From: Pseudomonas sp. H9
Lineage (GTDB): Bacteria; Pseudomonadota; Gammaproteobacteria; Pseudomonadales; Pseudomonadaceae
DNA length: 64,000 nucleotides
Assembly (NCBI RefSeq): GCF_004353925.1
Contig: NZ_SMOK01000012.1
Coordinates: 310,001-374,000 of the forward strand
Direction: 5' to 3'
Part shown: positions 42,834-53,608 of the stretch, piece after piece
Layout of the letters: the number at the start of each line of letters is the position of its first letter
Numbering within the stretch: the first letter of the stretch is position 1
Program-made: the position numbers and the translations under genes
The notes under the pieces: generated by a model
Told to the model about the DNA's origin: nothing
The model's database searches: none
Seen by the model: only the letters and a program-made list of their open reading frames with translations

Positions 42834-44023
42834 GTCGGGTAAACCTTGCAATCATTGGCGGTGGCCTGGTGGGCGCCAGTCTGGCACTCGCCCTGCAGGC
42901 TGGCGCTAAAGCGCGTGGCTGGAAAATCCTGCTGATCGAGCCCTTTGCGCCGGGCGATAGCTATCAGCCGAGCTACGACGCACGCTCTTCGGCGTTGTCC
43001 TTCGGCACACGCCAGATCTATGAGCGTCTGGGGCTGTGGCAACAGATCAGTCGCCGCGCCGAGCCGATCCGCCAGATCCAGGTTTCTGACCGTGGCCGCT
43101 TTGGTGCCACACGCCTGGATGCACTGGAAGAAGGGGTTCCTGCCCTGGGCTACGTGGTTGAAAACGCCTGGCTTGGCCAGTGCCTGTGGAAAGCGCTGGA
43201 TGCCGAAGTGGTGAGCTGGCGTTGCCCGGCTGAAGTCACTGCCATGCAGGCACTGGAAGACGGCTATCGACTGACGCTCAACGATGACACCCTGATCGAG
43301 TGCGACCTGGCTGTGCTGGCCGATGGTGGCCGCTCCGGTTTGCGTGAGCAACTGGGTATTCATGTCAGCCAACGGCCCTACAACCAGAGCGCGCTGATCG
43401 CCAACATCACACCGAGCGAAGCCCACCGTGGCCAGGCGTTCGAACGCTTCACCGACGAAGGCCCAATGGCCTTGCTGCCGTTGCCGGAGAATCGCTGTGC
43501 GCTGGTTTGGACCCGAGCCGGTATGGACGCCAAGCGTTTGGCCGAACTGGATGAGCGCAGCTTCCTCAGCGAGTTGCAGGCGGTGTTCGGGTATCGCTTG
43601 GGCGCATTGCGTCAGGTCGGCGCACGGCATCTGTACCCCTTGTCGCTGGTAGAAGCACAGGAGCAGGTACGCCCGCACCTGGTGGTCTTGGGTAATGCCG
43701 CGCACAGCCTGCACCCGATTGCCGGGCAGGGGTTCAACTTGTCGCTACGTGATGTGCAGTCGCTGGCCGAAGGCCTGCTGGCTGGCCCGGCAGTACCCGG
43801 TGATTTTGCAACGCTGCAAGCCTATCGCGAGCGTCAGCGCCTGGACCAGGACCTGACTGTCGGCTTCTCCGACCGGGTCACCCGCCTGTTCGGCAGTGCT
43901 CAGCCACTGATCGCCACGGGGCGTAACCTGGGGCTGCTCGGGCTCGATCTGCTGCCCCCGGCCAAGCGTTGGTTTGCCCGGCAGGCCATGGGCCTGGGAA
44001 CCCGCCCGGACCCACGGAGCTGA
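42830..44023 (+). CDS. ubiH: UbiH, 2-octaprenyl-6-methoxyphenol hydroxylase
   Basis: FAD monooxygenase of ubiquinone ring hydroxylation. 397 residues; dinucleotide fold IIGGGLVGASLALALQAG at the N-terminus, the CxDGxxS-type motif LAVLADGGRSGLREQLGI, and the FAD ribityl motif VLGNAAHSLHPIAGQGFNLSLRD. It overlaps pepP by 4 nt and is followed by a hot-dog protein and a second hydroxylase. Distinguished from UbiI by order and by closer match to the UbiH subgroup. Confidence 0.93.
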   Translation: MSRVNLAIIGGGLVGASLALALQAGAKARGWKILLIEPFAPGDSYQPSYDARSSALSFGTRQIYERLGLWQQISRRAEPIRQIQVSDRGRFGATRLDALEEGVPALGYVVENAWLGQCLWKALDAEVVSWRCPAEVTAMQALEDGYRLTLNDDTLIECDLAVLADGGRSGLREQLGIHVSQRPYNQSALIANITPSEAHRGQAFERFTDEGPMALLPLPENRCALVWTRAGMDAKRLAELDERSFLSELQAVFGYRLGALRQVGARHLYPLSLVEAQEQVRPHLVVLGNAAHSLHPIAGQGFNLSLRDVQSLAEGLLAGPAVPGDFATLQAYRERQRLDQDLTVGFSDRVTRLFGSAQPLIATGRNLGLLGLDLLPPAKRWFARQAMGLGTRPDPRS

Positions 44024-44025
44024 GC

Positions 44026-44508
44026 ATGGCCGATTCGCGCAAACTGGCCCGGCGTGCGCGTGTGCTGCGCTGGATACTCAATTTTTACCCGCCCTACATT
44101 GGCGCGGGTATTCGCGTGCAAAGCATCAGTGCGGACTTTCGGCAGGTGAAGGTGCGCATGGCCTTGAACAGGTTCAATCGCAACTATGTCGGCACTCAGT
44201 TTGGCGGCAGCCTGTATTCGATGGTCGATCCGTTCTACATGCTGATGCTGATGGAACTGCTGGGCCGCGAATATATCGTCTGGGACAAAGCAGCCAGCAT
44301 CGATTTCATTTCGCCGGGCAAAGGCCCGGTGTTCGCCGAGCTGCGCATCGATGATCAGTTACTGACTGACATTCGCGAGCACACGGCAGGTGGCAAGAAA
44401 TACCTGCCACGACTTCAGGTCGATATCCGTGACGCTGCCGGTGAACTGGTAGCGCAGGTCGACAAAACCCTTTACGTGCGGCTCAAGCCGCAAGCGAGAC
44501 AGGCTTAA
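44026..44508 (+). CDS. DUF4442 hot-dog fold protein
   Basis: A 160-residue protein of the DUF4442 family, a thioesterase-like hot-dog fold. Marks: RWILNFYPPYIGAGIRVQSI, NRNYVGTQFGGSLYSMVDPFYMLMLM and YIVWDKAASIDFISPGKG. The start MADSRKLARRARVL lies 2 nt after the ubiH stop. It is unclear whether it has enzymatic activity; insertion between two ubiquinone hydroxylase genes suggests an acyl- or lipid-related accessory role. Confidence 0.88.
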   Translation: MADSRKLARRARVLRWILNFYPPYIGAGIRVQSISADFRQVKVRMALNRFNRNYVGTQFGGSLYSMVDPFYMLMLMELLGREYIVWDKAASIDFISPGKGPVFAELRIDDQLLTDIREHTAGGKKYLPRLQVDIRDAAGELVAQVDKTLYVRLKPQARQA

Positions 44509-44511
44509 GGC

Positions 44512-45735
44512 ATGGAAATGCGCGCAGATCTGTTGATTGTCGGTGCCGGTATGGTCGGCAGCGCCCTGGCCCTGGCATTGCAGCACAGCGGCCTGGAAAT
44601 TCTCCTGCTCGACGGCAGCCCGTTGTCGGTCAAATCCTTCGATGAGCAGGCAGCCTTCGAGCCTCGGGTCAGTGCCCTGTCGATGGCCAGCCAGCGCATT
44701 CTTGAGCGCCTGGGCGCCTGGCAGGGGATTGAGCGGCGACGTATCAGCCCTTACACCGACATGCGCGTCTGGGACGGCAGCGGCACCGGGCAGATTCATT
44801 TCTCTGCCGCCAGCGTGCATGCCGAGGTGCTGGGGCATATCGTTGAAAACCGAGTGGTGCAAGACGGCCTGCTGGAGCGACTGCATGACAGTGAAGTCGG
44901 CCTGCTGGCCAATGCGCGCCTGGAGCAGATGCGCCGCTCCGGTGATGAGTGGCTGCTGACCCTCGCCGATGGCCGTAAATTGCGTGCGCCGCTGGTGATT
45001 GCCGCCGATGGCGCGAACTCGGCCGTACGCCGCCTGACCGGCTGCGAGACCCGCGAGTGGGATTACCAGCATCACGCGATTGTCACCAGTGTGCGTTGCA
45101 CTGCGCCGCATCAGGCCACTGCCTGGCAGCGCTTCACCGATGACGGGCCGTTGGCCTTCTTGCCGTTGCTACGTGATGGTCAACAGGACTGGTGCTCGAT
45201 TGTCTGGTCGACAACGCCAGAGCAGGCTGAGCGTCTGATGCAACTGGACGATGCGCAGTTCTGCGCCCAACTTGAGCGTGACTTCGAAGGGCGCCTTGGC
45301 CGCGTTCTACAGGCTGACCCTCGACTGTGCGTGCCGCTACGCCAGCGCCACGCCAAGCGTTACGTGGCCGAAGGTCTGGCGCTGATTGGCGACGCTGCGC
45401 ACACCATTCACCCGCTGGCCGGGCAGGGTGTCAACCTGGGCTTTCTCGATGCGGCAGTGTTGGCTGAAGAGTTGCTGCGTGCCTATGAACGCGGTGAACG
45501 ATTGGCCGATGAGCGTGTGCTGAGCCGTTTCGAGCGGCGGCGCATGCCGCACAACCTGGCGCTGATGGCGGCCATGGAAGGGTTTGAGCGGTTGTTCCAG
45601 GCCGATCCATTACCGCTGCGCTGGTTGCGCAACAGTGGCCTGAAATGGGTTGAGCAATTGCCCGAGGCCAAAGCACTGTTTGTGCGTCAGGCCCTGGGGC
45701 TTAGCGGCGATCTGCCGGAGTTGGCGCGGGCCTGA
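44512..45735 (+). CDS. ubiI: UbiI/VisC-type ubiquinone hydroxylase
   Basis: A second FAD monooxygenase of ubiquinone synthesis (C5 hydroxylase type). 407 residues: LLIVGAGMVGSALALALQHSG, RAPLVIAADGANSAVRRLTG and LIGDAAHTIHPLAGQGVNLGFLD. Two in-frame ATGs (44512 and 44518) are possible; the first is used. It is 3 nt after the DUF4442 stop. UbiF-type enzymes are close relatives, so the exact carbon hydroxylated is inferred. Confidence 0.9.
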   Translation: MEMRADLLIVGAGMVGSALALALQHSGLEILLLDGSPLSVKSFDEQAAFEPRVSALSMASQRILERLGAWQGIERRRISPYTDMRVWDGSGTGQIHFSAASVHAEVLGHIVENRVVQDGLLERLHDSEVGLLANARLEQMRRSGDEWLLTLADGRKLRAPLVIAADGANSAVRRLTGCETREWDYQHHAIVTSVRCTAPHQATAWQRFTDDGPLAFLPLLRDGQQDWCSIVWSTTPEQAERLMQLDDAQFCAQLERDFEGRLGRVLQADPRLCVPLRQRHAKRYVAEGLALIGDAAHTIHPLAGQGVNLGFLDAAVLAEELLRAYERGERLADERVLSRFERRRMPHNLALMAAMEGFERLFQADPLPLRWLRNSGLKWVEQLPEAKALFVRQALGLSGDLPELARA

Positions 45736-45795
45736 CGCCATTCTTTAACCTCCGTAACATCTGGTAACTCCTCCCCGGTGAGTTCGGTTGAGAAG

Positions 45796-45820
45796 GCAAA
45801 TGGGATTAACTACCATTTGC
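45796..45820 (+). promoter_or_regulatory. Dyad before the iron-binding protein gene
   Basis: GCAAATGG (45796-45803) and CCATTTGC (45813-45820) are perfect inverted 8-mers with a 9-nt spacer, ending 28 bp before the fbpA-like ATG. It is not a good Fur box. It could be an operator or a 5'-UTR hairpin. Confidence 0.5.
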
Positions 45821-45848
45821 GCCTTAATTGAACTCTGAGGACTGCACC

Positions 45849-46850
45849 ATGTTGCCACGCAAGCACGTATTGGCCGCTCTGGCTCTGACTCTGTTGGGCG
45901 GTACTGCCCAGGCGGCAGACGAAGTGGTGGTGTATTCCTCGCGCATCGACGAGTTGATCAAGCCGGTGTTCGACGCCTACACCGCCAAGACCGGGGTCAA
46001 GGTCAAGTTCATCACCGACAAGGAAGCGCCGCTGATGCAGCGCATCAAGGCCGAAGGGCAGAATGCTACCGCCGACCTGCTGCTCACCGTCGATGCTGGC
46101 AACCTCTGGCAGGCTGAACAGATGGGCATCCTGCAGCCGATCAAATCGGACGTGATCGATGCCAACATTCCCAAGCAGTACCGCGCCACGTCACACGACT
46201 GGACCGGCCTGAGCCTGCGCGCACGGACCATCGCCTACTCCACCGAGCGGGTCAAACCCGAAGAGCTGAGCACCTACGAGGCGCTGGCCGACAAGAACTG
46301 GGAAGGGCGCCTGTGCCTGCGGACCGCGAAGAAGGTCTACAACCAGTCGCTGACCGCGACCCTGATTGAAACCCACGGTGAGAAGAAAACCGAGGAAATC
46401 ATCAAGGGTTGGGTCAACAACCTGTCCACCGATGTGTTCTCTGACGACACCGCCCTGCTGCAAGCCATCAACGCCGGTCAATGCGACGTGGGTATCGTCA
46501 ACACTTACTACTACGGTCGCCTGCACAAGGAAAACCCGGACCTGAAGGTCAAGCTGTTCTGGCCAAACCAGGCCGACCGTGGTGTGCACGTCAACCTGTC
46601 GGGCATTGGCCTGACCAAGTATGCACCGCATCCTGAAGCTGCGACCAAGCTGGTCGAGTGGATGACTGGTGAAGAAGCACAGAAGATTTTCGCAGGTGTA
46701 AACCAGGAGTTCCCGGCCAACCCGAAAGTTGCACCGTCTGAAGAAGTGGCGGCCTGGGGCACCTTCAAGGCTGACACCATTCCGGTTGAAATTGCCGGCA
46801 AGCGTCAGGCTGAAGCCATTCGTTTGATGGATCGGGCTGGCTGGAACTAA
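45849..46850 (+). CDS. Periplasmic Fe3+-binding protein (FbpA/HitA type)
   Basis: Solute-binding protein for ferric iron uptake. 333 residues from [20 protein letters not shown], with a signal peptide cleaved near AQA-ADEVV. The mature start [19 protein letters not shown] and the paired-tyrosine iron site NTYYYGRL fit the FbpA class; conserved ANPKVAP near the end. GAGGA precedes the ATG; the frame is open 7 codons upstream. The permease gene follows after a REP doublet. No ATPase gene is beside them. Confidence 0.92.
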   Translation: MLPRKHVLAALALTLLGGTAQAADEVVVYSSRIDELIKPVFDAYTAKTGVKVKFITDKEAPLMQRIKAEGQNATADLLLTVDAGNLWQAEQMGILQPIKSDVIDANIPKQYRATSHDWTGLSLRARTIAYSTERVKPEELSTYEALADKNWEGRLCLRTAKKVYNQSLTATLIETHGEKKTEEIIKGWVNNLSTDVFSDDTALLQAINAGQCDVGIVNTYYYGRLHKENPDLKVKLFWPNQADRGVHVNLSGIGLTKYAPHPEAATKLVEWMTGEEAQKIFAGVNQEFPANPKVAPSEEVAAWGTFKADTIPVEIAGKRQAEAIRLMDRAGWN

Positions 46851-46872
46851 GCGCAAAGCTTTATCCTGCCTG

Positions 46873-46946
46873 TGTAGGAGCGGGCTTGCCCCGCGATTGC
46901 GACGTGACAGACACACCGCGATCGCGGGGCAAGCCCGCTCCCACAG
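46873..46946. repeat. REP doublet with conserved spacer (class A) inside the fbpAB gene pair
   Basis: TGTAGGAGCGGG ... GCTCCCACAG arms face outward; the spacer contains GTGACAGACACAC. It fills most of the 121-bp gap between the Fe3+-binding protein gene and the permease gene. Confidence 0.92.
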
Positions 46947-46971
46947 TGTTCCCCTATAGAGATTCCCCCTT

Positions 46972-48594
46972 TTGGCTCACCCTGCCCAACGCCGCTGGTA
47001 TCCCCTGGTTTTCGCCATTGCCGCTCTGGTACTGCTACCGCTGAGCGTGCTCTTGCTGTCGTGGCAGTCGGTCGACATGCAAATCTGGTCGCACCTGCTC
47101 GACACCCAGATGAGCCGCCTGTTGGGCAATACCTTGACCTTGATTGTCGGGGTCGGTGTGGGCGTCACCTTGCTGGGTGTCAGCCTGGCCTGGCTCACCA
47201 GCCTGTGCGAGTTCCCCGGGCGGCGTTGGCTGGACTGGGCGCTGATGCTGCCGTTCGCCATTCCTGCCTATGTGCTGGCCTTCGTTTTTGTTGGCTTGCT
47301 GGACTTCTCCGGGCCGGTACAAACCCTGTTGCGCGAGTGGTTCGGGCCCATGCGCCTGCCGCGTGTGCGCTCCACCGGCGGGGTGATCATCGTCCTGGTG
47401 CTGGTGTTCTACCCCTATGTGTACCTGCTGGCGCGCACGGCCTTCCTGGCTCAAGGCAAAGGCCTGATGGAAGCGGCGCGGGTGCTGGGGCATTCGCCGT
47501 TGCAAGCGTTCTGGCGCGTTGCCCTACCGATGGCCCGTCCGGCGATCGGTGCTGGTGTCGCACTGGCCTTGATGGAAACCCTGGCTGATTTTGGCGCGGT
47601 GTCGGTGTTCAACTTCGACACCTTCACCACGGCAATCTACAAGACCTGGTACGGGTTCTTCAGCCTGTCGAGCGCGGCACAACTGGCCAGCTTGTTGCTG
47701 CTGGCGGTGATGCTGGTGCTTTACGGCGAGCGCCGTGCCCGTGGCGCTGTGCGCAGCAGCAACGAGCGGCCACGGGGCAAGGCGCTGTATCACTTGCGTG
47801 GTATCAAGGCGCTGGCCGCTACCGGCTGGTGTGCATTGGTATTCGCCTGTGCCTTCGTTATTCCGGTGGTGCAATTGCTGGTGTGGTTCTGGCAGCGTGG
47901 GCGATTCGATCTGGATGAGCGCTACACCAGTCTGATCCTCCATACCCTCTACCTGGGGGCAATGGCGGCGCTGATCACTGTGAGTGTGGCGTTGGTGCTG
48001 GCCTTTGCCCGTCGTCAGGCTCCTACCTCGGGGATACGTGCCGGGGTCGGTATTGCCAACCTGGGCTATGCCTTGCCGGGGTCGGTATTGGCGGTGTCGA
48101 TCATGCTGGCCTTCAGTTACCTGGACAATCAACTGGTGGTACCGCTATCCAACTGGCTGGGCGGTGCAGGCCGGCCTTTGTTGCTGGGCAGTCTTTCAGC
48201 CCTGCTGCTGGCGTATCTGGTGCGCTTCATGGCGGTGGCCTACGGGCCTCTGGAAAACAGCCTGGGGCGCATTCGCCCCTCATTGCCGGAGGCTGCGCGC
48301 AGCCTTGGGGTCAGTGGGCCGAGATTGTTTTTCAAGGTGTATCTACCGCTCTTGGTACCCGGCGCATTGAGCGCCGCTTTGCTGGTGTTCGTCGATGTCC
48401 TCAAGGAAATGCCGGCCACCTTGCTGATGCGTCCCTTCGGCTGGGACACCCTGGCCGTCCGCGTCTTTGAAATGACCAGCGAAGGTGAGTGGGCACGCGC
48501 CTCTTTGCCGGCCCTGACCTTGATTCTGGTAGGCCTTTTACCGGTCATCGGTCTGATCCGACGTTCAGCCCGACACGTAGGTCAAACGCGCTGA
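46972..48594 (+). CDS. Fe3+ ABC transporter permease (FbpB/HitB type)
   Basis: A 540-residue inner-membrane permease with two fused BPD halves and about 12 helices. Each half has an EAA loop: MEAARVLGHSPLQAFWRVALPMARPAIGAG in the first (about 167) and EAARSLGVSGPRLFFKVYLPLLVPG in the second. The start is TTG at 46972 (MAHPAQRRWYPLVFAI); no good ribosome-binding site precedes it, but a later ATG (47080) would remove the first helix. Works with the binding protein at 45849 and an ATPase encoded elsewhere. Confidence 0.9.
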   Translation: MAHPAQRRWYPLVFAIAALVLLPLSVLLLSWQSVDMQIWSHLLDTQMSRLLGNTLTLIVGVGVGVTLLGVSLAWLTSLCEFPGRRWLDWALMLPFAIPAYVLAFVFVGLLDFSGPVQTLLREWFGPMRLPRVRSTGGVIIVLVLVFYPYVYLLARTAFLAQGKGLMEAARVLGHSPLQAFWRVALPMARPAIGAGVALALMETLADFGAVSVFNFDTFTTAIYKTWYGFFSLSSAAQLASLLLLAVMLVLYGERRARGAVRSSNERPRGKALYHLRGIKALAATGWCALVFACAFVIPVVQLLVWFWQRGRFDLDERYTSLILHTLYLGAMAALITVSVALVLAFARRQAPTSGIRAGVGIANLGYALPGSVLAVSIMLAFSYLDNQLVVPLSNWLGGAGRPLLLGSLSALLLAYLVRFMAVAYGPLENSLGRIRPSLPEAARSLGVSGPRLFFKVYLPLLVPGALSAALLVFVDVLKEMPATLLMRPFGWDTLAVRVFEMTSEGEWARASLPALTLILVGLLPVIGLIRRSARHVGQTR

Positions 48595-48643
48595 GGGTGT
48601 CAGCCTTCAAGCTTGCAGCTACAATGCGCGGCATTCGCTGCGG

Positions 48644-48698
48644 CCGGTCCTACAGACCGGGTAGCTGAAATGCTGCCAACAGCCGTGGCTTAGCCACG
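48644..48698 (+). promoter_or_regulatory. Two hairpins in the gcvT leader
   Basis: CCGGTC-CTACA-GACCGG (48644-48660) and CGTGGC-TTA-GCCACG (48684-48698) lie in the 121 bp between the permease and gcvT. The second ends 3 nt before the GGAAGGAG ribosome-binding region. No glycine riboswitch core is recognised. Confidence 0.45.
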
Positions 48699-48715
48699 CC
48701 CGGAAGGAGAAACCC

Positions 48716-49798
48716 ATGGGACTGCGCACGCCTTTGTATGACCTGCACTTGGCCCTCGGCGCCAAGATGGTCGATTTTGGCGGTTGGGATATGCCCTTGC
48801 ATTACGGCTCGCAGGTCGAGGAGCACCATCAGGTGCGACGTGACTGTGGGGTGTTTGACGTTTCCCACATGACCGTCATCGACGTAAACGGTGCCCAAGC
48901 CCGTGTCTGGTTGCAGCGATTGCTGGCCAACGACGTCGACCGTCTGACTGAAACTGGCAAAGCGCTGTACAGCACCATGCTCGACGAGCAGGGCAACGTC
49001 ATTGACGACATGATCGTCTACCGCTGTGAAGACGGTTACCGCCTAGTGGTCAACGCCTCGACCCGAGACAAAGACCTGGCCTGGATGACTGCCTGCAAGG
49101 GCAGCTTTCAGGTTGAATTCAAGGAGCGCCCTGAGCTGGCCATTCTGGCAATCCAGGGACCCGAAGCGCGTAACAAAGTCGCCGAGCTGGTATCGGCACC
49201 ACGGGCAGCCATGATCCGTGAGCTCAAACCCTTTGAAGGCCGCAGTGAAGGTGATTGGTTCATCGCCCGCACCGGCTACACCGGTGAAGACGGGTTGGAA
49301 ATCATCTTTCCGAAAGACCAGTCCACTGCATTTTTCAACGACCTGGTGGGCGCGGGCATCGCACCGAGTGGCTTGGGTGCACGTGACACACTGCGCCTTG
49401 AAGCAGGCATGAACCTTTACGGCCAGGACATCGACGAGGCCCACACACCGCTGACCTCCAACCTGGGCTGGAGCGTGGCCTGGGAGCCAGCCGAGCGTGA
49501 TTTTATCGGCCGTCAGGGCTTGTTGGCGGAAATCGAGCACGGCGTCGAGCAAAAAATGGTTGGCCTGGTGCTGGAAGAGCGCGGTGTCTTGCGTGCTCAC
49601 CAAGTGGTTCGTGTCGCGGGTATTGGCGAAGGAGAGATCACCAGTGGTAGTTTCTCTCCTACGCTGAGCAAGTCGATAGCGCTGGCACGGGTGCCGATGG
49701 CAACCGGTGAGCGTGCCGAAGTGGAGATCCGTGGCAAGTGGTACCCGGTGCGGGTGGTCAAGCCGACCTTCGTGCGCCATGGCAAGATTTTGATCTGA
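48716..49798 (+). CDS. gcvT: Aminomethyltransferase (glycine cleavage T protein)
   Basis: Moves the methylene group from aminomethyl-lipoyl GcvH to tetrahydrofolate. 360 residues starting MGLRTPLYDLHLALGAKMVDFGGWDMPLHYG; folate-binding Asp in VFDVSHMTVIDV; RTGYTGEDGLEIIFP and the C-terminal Arg-rich barrel VEIRGKWYPVRVVKPTFVRHG. SD AAGGAG. First gene of gcvTHP in a T-H-P order; gcvH follows after 45 nt. Confidence 0.96.
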   Translation: MGLRTPLYDLHLALGAKMVDFGGWDMPLHYGSQVEEHHQVRRDCGVFDVSHMTVIDVNGAQARVWLQRLLANDVDRLTETGKALYSTMLDEQGNVIDDMIVYRCEDGYRLVVNASTRDKDLAWMTACKGSFQVEFKERPELAILAIQGPEARNKVAELVSAPRAAMIRELKPFEGRSEGDWFIARTGYTGEDGLEIIFPKDQSTAFFNDLVGAGIAPSGLGARDTLRLEAGMNLYGQDIDEAHTPLTSNLGWSVAWEPAERDFIGRQGLLAEIEHGVEQKMVGLVLEERGVLRAHQVVRVAGIGEGEITSGSFSPTLSKSIALARVPMATGERAEVEIRGKWYPVRVVKPTFVRHGKILI

Positions 49799-49843
49799 CC
49801 CTATTCTGGCGGGCCTACCGCTGACCCTATTGAGGATAACAAG

Positions 49844-50227
49844 ATGAGCAATATTCCCGCCGAACTGCGTTTTGCCGAAAGCCATGAGTGGGCCAGGCTG
49901 GAAGCTGATGGCACGGTAACTGTCGGTATCAGCGACCATGCCCAGGAAGCACTGGGAGACGTGGTGTTCGTTGAGCTGGCAGAAGTCGGCAAGGTCTTCG
50001 CTGCAGGCGACGCTGCCGGTGTGGTTGAATCGGTCAAGGCCGCTTCGGACATCTATGCCCCGGTCGGCGGCGAAGTGATCGCGGTGAACGAGGAACTGGC
50101 CGATAGCCCAGAGTCGCTGAACGAATCTCCTTACGACAGCTGGATCTTCAAACTCAAGCCAAGCGACAAGGCCGAGCTGGACAAACTGCTCGATGCCGCT
50201 GGCTACAAAGCTGCCATCGGCGAATAG
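49844..50227 (+). CDS. gcvH: Glycine cleavage H protein
   Basis: Lipoyl carrier of the glycine cleavage system. 127 residues; the lipoyl-lysine is Lys65 in [20 protein letters not shown]. Other conserved parts are [22 protein letters not shown] and [20 protein letters not shown] precedes the ATG. An 81-bp gap with a strong stem-loop separates it from gcvP. Confidence 0.97.
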   Translation: MSNIPAELRFAESHEWARLEADGTVTVGISDHAQEALGDVVFVELAEVGKVFAAGDAAGVVESVKAASDIYAPVGGEVIAVNEELADSPESLNESPYDSWIFKLKPSDKAELDKLLDAAGYKAAIGE

Positions 50228-50246
50228 TTTTCACACAAAGCGCCAA

Positions 50247-50300
50247 TCTCTTCCTAGACTCAATATGCCTCGACTGGTCGGGGCTTGGTCTAGGAAGAGA
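50247..50300 (+). promoter_or_regulatory. Long stem-loop covering the gcvP ribosome-binding region
   Basis: TCTCTTCCTAGAC (50247-50259) is a perfect inverted repeat of GTCTAGGAAGAGA (50288-50300). Inside the 28-nt loop GCCTCGAC-TG-GTCGGGGC makes a second stem (one G-U). The right arm holds AGGAAGAGA, the only Shine-Dalgarno-like sequence before the gcvP ATG at 50309, so the closed form would block initiation. A terminator role is less likely because no T-run follows. Confidence 0.7.
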
Positions 50301-50308
50301 GAGCCGCT

Positions 50309-53183
<2,875 letters not shown>

Positions 53184-53185
<2 letters not shown>

Positions 53186-53249
53186 TCGTGGGGCAAGCCC
53201 GCTCCCACAGGTTCACATCAACCCTGTGGGAGCGGGCTTGCCCCGCGAG
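53184..53249. repeat. REP doublet, short-loop (class B), touching the gcvP stop
   Basis: GATCGTGGGGCAAGCCCGC begins within the gcvP TGA and pairs with GCGGGCTTGCCCCGCGA, inner ends CCCACAGG ... CCTGTGGG. It lies between convergent gcvP and the DUF2388 gene, where its hairpin could end both transcripts. Confidence 0.9.
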
Positions 53250-53252
53250 AAA

Positions 53253-53555
53253 TCAACGCGAAACCAGAATCGCGTTGGCCAATTCCATGTCGCTGGCCTC
53301 AAGCCCTGGGTTTTCCGCCCGGACCTTGTTCATGGCGGATTCCAGGTAAGGGCCACGAATAGCACCGTCGCTGGCCACAAAGCTGCTGGCGTCGTCTTGA
53401 GCGGCCGCGACCAGTTTGTGGTCTTTGGACGTCAGGTAGGTGGAGCCGGTGGTTGCGCCGGAGGTAATGACATTGCGCCAGAATGTATCGGCCATGGCCG
53501 AACCGATTGGCAGGGAAAGCAGGGCAAGGGTTGCGACTGCAGGTTTGAGACGCAT
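53253..53555 (-). CDS. DUF2388 domain protein, exported
   Basis: A 100-residue protein with a signal peptide (MRLKPAVATLALLSLPIGSAMA) and a short mature domain typical of DUF2388: DTFWRNVITSGATTGSTYLTS, AAAQDDASSFVASDGAIRGPYLESAM and the terminal LANAILVSR. This family is found mostly in Pseudomonas, often in several copies; the role is unknown. It ends 3 bp from a REP doublet. Confidence 0.88.
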   Translation of the reverse strand: MRLKPAVATLALLSLPIGSAMADTFWRNVITSGATTGSTYLTSKDHKLVAAAQDDASSFVASDGAIRGPYLESAMNKVRAENPGLEASDMELANAILVSR

Positions 53556-53608
53556 CGAGGGTGACTCCAGCTGAGTTGAACTGAGCGATTGGAGTGATTC
53601 GCCTGTCT

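Noticed and set aside
48595..48715. Glycine riboswitch in front of gcvT
   Set aside because: Only two simple hairpins are present in 121 bp; no aptamer core is recognisable and the space is too short for a tandem riboswitch.
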